Shown piece by piece: positions 31,601-34,134 of a stretch of 34,134 nucleotides of DNA. The notes beneath the pieces are model-generated. The model searched no databases, was not told where the DNA came from, and saw nothing but the letters and a program-made list of their open reading frames with translations. Every line of letters begins with the position of its first letter. Position 1 is the first letter of the stretch. Made by a program: the position numbers and the translations under genes. Source of the DNA: DASZQY01 sp048498575 (GTDB lineage: Bacteria > Pseudomonadota > Alphaproteobacteria > Rhizobiales > Kaistiaceae); assembly GCA_048498575.1 (NCBI GenBank), contig JBEHXS010000007.1:1-34134 (forward strand), given 5' to 3'.

Positions 31601-33350
31601 TGCCCGCGCCGGTAAGGTCCAGCACGTTCGGCCGCGGCCCGACGAACGAGACTAGGCTCATCACCAGCTCTTCGCGGATCGGGTCGATCGGCGGGTTCGT
31701 GACCTGCGCGAAGTTCTGCTTGAAGTAGGTGTAGAGCAGCTTCGACTTGTCGGAGAGCGCCGAGATCGGGGCGTCGTTGCCCATCGAGCCGACGGCTTCC
31801 TGGCCGGTGGTCGCCATCGGCTCCATCAGCGTCTTCAGGTCTTCCTGGGTGTAGCCGAAGGCCTGCTGGCGATCGAGCAGCGAGACGTCGCTCCGCATCG
31901 GGTGCGGCTCAACCTCTGGCAACTCCTCGAGCACGATCTGCGTGCGGCCCAGCCACTTCTTGTAAGGGTGCGCCTTGGCGAGGCTCGCCTTGATCTCATC
32001 GTCGGCGACGATGCGGCCGGCCTTGAGGTCGATGAGCAGCATCTTGCCCGGCTGCAGGCGCCACTTCTTGACGATCTTCGGCTCCTCGACCGGCAGCACG
32101 CCGGCCTCGGACGACATGATCACGCGGCCGTCGTCGGTAACGAGATAGCGGGCAGGGCGCAGGCCGTTCCGGTCAAGGGTGGCGCCGATGTACTTGCCGT
32201 CGCAGAAGGCCATGGCGGCAGGGCCGTCCCACGGCTCCATGATCGCGGCGTGGTACTCGTAGAAAGCGCGCCTCTCCTCGTCCATGAGCGGGTTGCCCGC
32301 CCAGGCCTCGGGGATCAGCATCATCGCGGCGTGCGGCAGCGAATAGCCGCCGCGCACGAGAAACTCGAGCGCGTTGTCGAAGCAGGCGGTGTCGGACTGG
32401 CCCTCGTAGGAGATCGGCCACAGCTTCGAGATGTCGTCGCCGAACAGCGGCGAGGACACCGAGGCCTGCCGCGCCGCCATCCAGTTGACGTTGCCGCGCA
32501 CCGTGTTGATCTCGCCGTTGTGGCAGACGAAGCGGTACGGGTGCGCCAGCCGCCACGACGGGAAGGTGTTGGTCGAGAAGCGCTGATGGACCAGCGCCAA
32601 TGCCGACTGGAAATCGGGGTCGTGCAGGTCGGCGTAGTAGGCGCCGAGCTGGTAGGAAAGGAACATCCCCTTGTAGACGACCGTCCGGCACGACATCGAG
32701 ACGATGTAGAAATCGGCCTGGATGCCGTGGAAGCGCTCGAACATGCGCGCCGAGATCATCTTGCGGATGATGTAGAGCCTGCGCTCGAAGGCCTCCTCGT
32801 CGGCGACGTCCTTGCCGCGGGCGATGAACACCTGGCGGTGGAAGGGCTCGGTCGCCGCGATCTCGGGCGCCTTGGACAGGCACGAACTGTCGGTCGGCAC
32901 GTCGCGCCAGCCGAGCAGCACCTGTCCCTCGGCGGCCACCGCTTCGGCGACGACCTCCTCGATGCTGGCGCGTGCCTGGGCGTCCCGCGGCATGAAGATG
33001 TAGCCGACGGCGTAGTCGCCGGGCGCCGGCAGCGAAAAGCCCAGCCGCTTCGCCTCGCGGACGAAAAATTCGTGCGGGATCTGCACCATGATGCCGGCGC
33101 CGTCGCCCATCAGCGGGTCGGCGCCGACGGCGCCGCGATGCTCGAGGTTCTCGAGAATGCGCAGCCCGTCCTCGACGATCTGGTGCGACTTCCTGTTCTT
33201 CAGGTCGACGATGAAGCCGACGCCGCAGGAGTCCTTCTCCAGTGCGGGGTCGTAAAGGCCCTCGGCGACGTTGGCGCGCACGGCGTCGGCTTTCGTGGCA
33301 ACCGCTGCCCCGATCGTGCCAAGCGCGCCGTTCTTCGCTGCCGTTTCCAT
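28635..33350 (-). CDS. gltB: Glutamate synthase (NADPH) large subunit
   Basis: Alpha subunit of GOGAT; it makes two glutamates from glutamine and 2-oxoglutarate. The 1571-residue chain starts with a propeptide of 41 residues, after which Cys42 (DSCGVGFI) would become the N-terminal nucleophile of the glutaminase domain (about 42-430). A central domain and the FMN-binding synthase domain follow, with the [3Fe-4S] cysteines Cys1160, Cys1166 and Cys1171 (CVMMRKCHLNTC). The C-terminal beta-helix has GXXGG repeats (e.g. LTGTGGQSFG, GGVVVVLGETG). ATG 33350 is preferred to ATG 33359 because GAGG lies 9 bases upstream. The frame upstream to 33707 is not family sequence. Confidence 0.97.
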   Translation of the reverse strand: METAAKNGALGTIGAAVATKADAVRANVAEGLYDPALEKDSCGVGFIVDLKNRKSHQIVEDGLRILENLEHRGAVGADPLMGDGAGIMVQIPHEFFVREAKRLGFSLPAPGDYAVGYIFMPRDAQARASIEEVVAEAVAAEGQVLLGWRDVPTDSSCLSKAPEIAATEPFHRQVFIARGKDVADEEAFERRLYIIRKMISARMFERFHGIQADFYIVSMSCRTVVYKGMFLSYQLGAYYADLHDPDFQSALALVHQRFSTNTFPSWRLAHPYRFVCHNGEINTVRGNVNWMAARQASVSSPLFGDDISKLWPISYEGQSDTACFDNALEFLVRGGYSLPHAAMMLIPEAWAGNPLMDEERRAFYEYHAAIMEPWDGPAAMAFCDGKYIGATLDRNGLRPARYLVTDDGRVIMSSEAGVLPVEEPKIVKKWRLQPGKMLLIDLKAGRIVADDEIKASLAKAHPYKKWLGRTQIVLEELPEVEPHPMRSDVSLLDRQQAFGYTQEDLKTLMEPMATTGQEAVGSMGNDAPISALSDKSKLLYTYFKQNFAQVTNPPIDPIREELVMSLVSFVGPRPNVLDLTGAGKRKRLEVRQPILANEDLEKIRAIGAMDDNPFQSQTLDITYPAAAGAAGMEKALTGLCAAAEAAVKAGINIIILSDRQVGPDRVAIPALLATAGVHHHLIRSGQRTSVGLVVETGDAREIHHFAALAGYGAEAINPYLAFETLTAMQGDLPKEVDVHEVVHRYIKSIGKGILKVMSKMGISTYQSYCGAQIFDAIGLSSDFVKKYFTGTATTIEGAGLAEIAEETVRRHKDAFGLSPVLQDNLEVGGDYQFRFRGEAHVWRSETVAALQHAARGNARDKYREFAKIVYDGEDKYLTIRSLFRIKTAEEDGRAPVPLDEVEPAKDIVKRFSTGAMSYGSISREAHTTLAIAMNRIGGKSNTGEGGEESDRYKPLPNGDSMRSAIKQVASGRFGATTEYLVNSDMMQIKMAQGAKPGEGGQLPGHKVDAVIAKVRHSTPGVGLISPPPHHDIYSIEDLAQLIFDLKNVNPAGQVSVKLVSEVGVGTVAAGVAKARADHVTISGYEGGTGASPLTSIKHAGSPWEIGLSETHQTLVRNRLRGRIAVQVDGGIRTGRDVIVGALLGADEFGMATAPLIAAGCVMMRKCHLNTCPVGVATQDPVLRKRFTGKPEHVINYLFFVAEEVREIMATLGYRTFDEMVGQMQMLDKTAAVNHWKAKGLDFSRLFHKPTAPEGVAIFHREKQDHPIHDILDRKFIAAAKDALEHKKPVKITAQIANTDRSAGAMLSGEVAKRYGHAGLPDDTIAINLTGTGGQSFGAWLASGVSLDLVGQANDYVGKGLSGGRISIRPPSDSGIVPEESIIIGNTVLYGAIKGEAYFRGVAGERFAVRNSGAVAVVEGAGDHCCEYMTGGVVVVLGETGRNFAAGMSGGIAYVLDEDDTFASRCNMAMVALEPVPEEDELLERLQHHGGDLEFMGLVDVMADMTGNDAARLYMLIAKHARFTNSERARMILDNWSQYLPKFRKVMPVEYRRALAELKAQEEAMPLRLAGE

Positions 33351-33694
33351 CGCCCTCATCCTCTCCCGCTGCGGCCTTGCGGCGCGCAGTTTCACGTCAG
33401 GCGCATCCCCATGCATGCACCCTGCCAACGGCCGTCGTTGATGCGATTGGCCGCCAGCGTGGCGGAGCTTCCCTCCCGGCCTGCCGAACGCTTGCTGCCG
33501 CTGCCTGTGCGACAAGCAAGGTCGTCCCCACGGCGACCGATTGGACAGTAGTCCTGTCCTATTACTTCTTCTATGACAGATTTCAGAGGGACCGGCAAGC
33601 GCTCCAGGGTTCATTAGGCCCGCACATGCGCCGGCGCGCAAGCGCCGCATGTCAGAGGCTTGCGCATTGCCACTTCGGAATCCACAACGGGGCC
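33351..33694. other. Intergenic region between gltB and the threonine-aldolase-like gene
   Basis: These 344 bases separate two divergent genes. No small ORF here looks coding. A perfect 6-bp palindrome lies at 33543-33559 (listed separately). A GGCGC-gcaa-GCGCC hairpin (33633-33646), flanked by CATG on both sides, lies in the likely leader of the plus-strand gene. Sequence around 33555-33600 is AT-richer and may hold promoters, but no clear -35/-10 pair was found. Confidence 0.5.
33543..33559. promoter_or_regulatory. Candidate operator palindrome between divergent genes
   Basis: GGACAG-tagtc-CTGTCC is a perfect inverted repeat with a 5-base centre, placed in the divergent promoter region 193 bases upstream of gltB and 136 bases upstream of the lyase gene. 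Its spacing fits a dimeric helix-turn-helix regulator. The regulator is unknown. Confidence 0.4.
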
Positions 33695-34134
33695 ATGATC
33701 TTCGCAAGCGACAACTGGTCCGGCGCCTCCGAGCGCGTCATCGCCGCGCTGGCCGATGCGGCTCACAAGGGCGGGGCCGCCTACGGTGATGACCACCTCA
33801 CCAAGGCGGTCGAGCGCCGCTTCAGCGAGGTTTTCGAGCGCGACGTTGCCGTATTTCTCGTCGCCACCGGCACTTTCGCCAATCTGCTCTCGCTCTCCGC
33901 TTATGGGCGGCCCGGCGGCATCATCGTCGCCCACCGGGAGTCGCACATAAACGTCGATGAAGCCGGCGGCGCCGAGTTCATCACCGGCGGCAGCAAGATT
34001 TTGGCGCTCGAAGCTGAGCAGGGGAAGATTTCACGGGACGCGCTGGCGGCGATTTTGTCGCGGCCCGTCCACGGCTTTCACTCCGGGCAGCTTACGGTGC
34101 TCAGCCTCACGCAGCTCACCGAGCTCGGCGCGGC
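33695..34134 (+). CDS. Threonine-aldolase-like PLP lyase, 3' end outside window
   Basis: Partial gene: 146 codons are present and the frame is still open at the window edge. It encodes a fold-I PLP enzyme of the threonine aldolase / beta-eliminating lyase family, which would cleave L-threonine or L-allo-threonine to glycine and acetaldehyde. The start MIFASDNWSGASERVIAAL matches the family's N-terminal SDN motif, followed by GGAAYGDD (active-site loop), FLVATGTFANLLSL and VAHRESHINVDEAGG. The PLP lysine would be downstream of the window. It lacks a clear ribosome site before ATG 33695. It diverges from gltB. Confidence 0.85.
   Translation, partial: MIFASDNWSGASERVIAALADAAHKGGAAYGDDHLTKAVERRFSEVFERDVAVFLVATGTFANLLSLSAYGRPGGIIVAHRESHINVDEAGGAEFITGGSKILALEAEQGKISRDALAAILSRPVHGFHSGQLTVLSLTQLTELGA

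Noticed and set aside
33351..33707. N-terminal extension of GltB beyond Met at 33350
   Set aside because: The added sequence is unlike any GltB, and the propeptide before Cys42 already has a normal length.

Overview
The window is about 65% GC, densely coded and reads as the chromosome of an alphaproteobacterium, most likely order Hyphomicrobiales (Rhizobiales). The signs are a 377-residue fold-III ornithine decarboxylase behind what looks like the alphaproteobacterial speF leader RNA, a DUF1007/NicO metal-export pair, a Hyphomicrobiales-type Omp25/31-like barrel, a BBP2-type barrel, a DUF459 SGNH protein beside a lytic transglycosylase, and gltB/gltD in the usual alphaproteobacterial order. 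I cannot assign a genus. No tRNA, rRNA, CRISPR array or prophage was seen.

Layout: 1-1030 is most of an IS1595-family insertion sequence whose left end lies outside the window. 1031-1932 holds no convincing gene; it contains a palindromic C/G-rich element, a stretch full of perfect hairpins (about 1210-1700) and a second REP-like inverted repeat. 1933-4974 encodes a Dcp-type M3 peptidase and an extended SDR. 4981-6592 holds two small secreted proteins flanking an outer-membrane barrel. 6707-8790 (minus) is a polyamine unit: leader RNA, ornithine/lysine decarboxylase, GNAT acetyltransferase. 8923-10132 (minus) is an ArsR regulator with two SRPBCC proteins, read from a promoter that carries its own inverted repeat and appears to make a nearly leaderless mRNA; a gamma-glutamyltransferase-like gene diverges from it.

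11883-13887 is a DUF1007 periplasmic protein plus a His-rich NicO nickel/cobalt exporter. A DoxX gene follows behind a well-spaced FNR/FixK-type promoter. Then come a class-I amidotransferase (PuuD-like), hemH, a polytopic membrane protein, and a qmcA-nfeD pair. 19050-23485 is envelope-sugar metabolism: kdsD, galU and galE, with an outer-membrane barrel between kdsD and galU. 23549-26869 holds a MltB-type lytic transglycosylase, a DUF459 SGNH protein lacking the usual Ser and His, and a periplasmic metallo-beta-lactamase-fold protein. 26866-33350 (minus) is gltB-gltD plus a small unrecognised gene. 33695 onward is the start of a threonine-aldolase-like gene cut by the window edge.

Most of the window is housekeeping, and I do not see a complete new multi-gene system. 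The parts most worth follow-up are regulatory or non-coding: the decarboxylase leader and its possible leader peptide, the structured stretch next to the IS, the arsR operator-promoter, and the FNR-type promoter of doxX.
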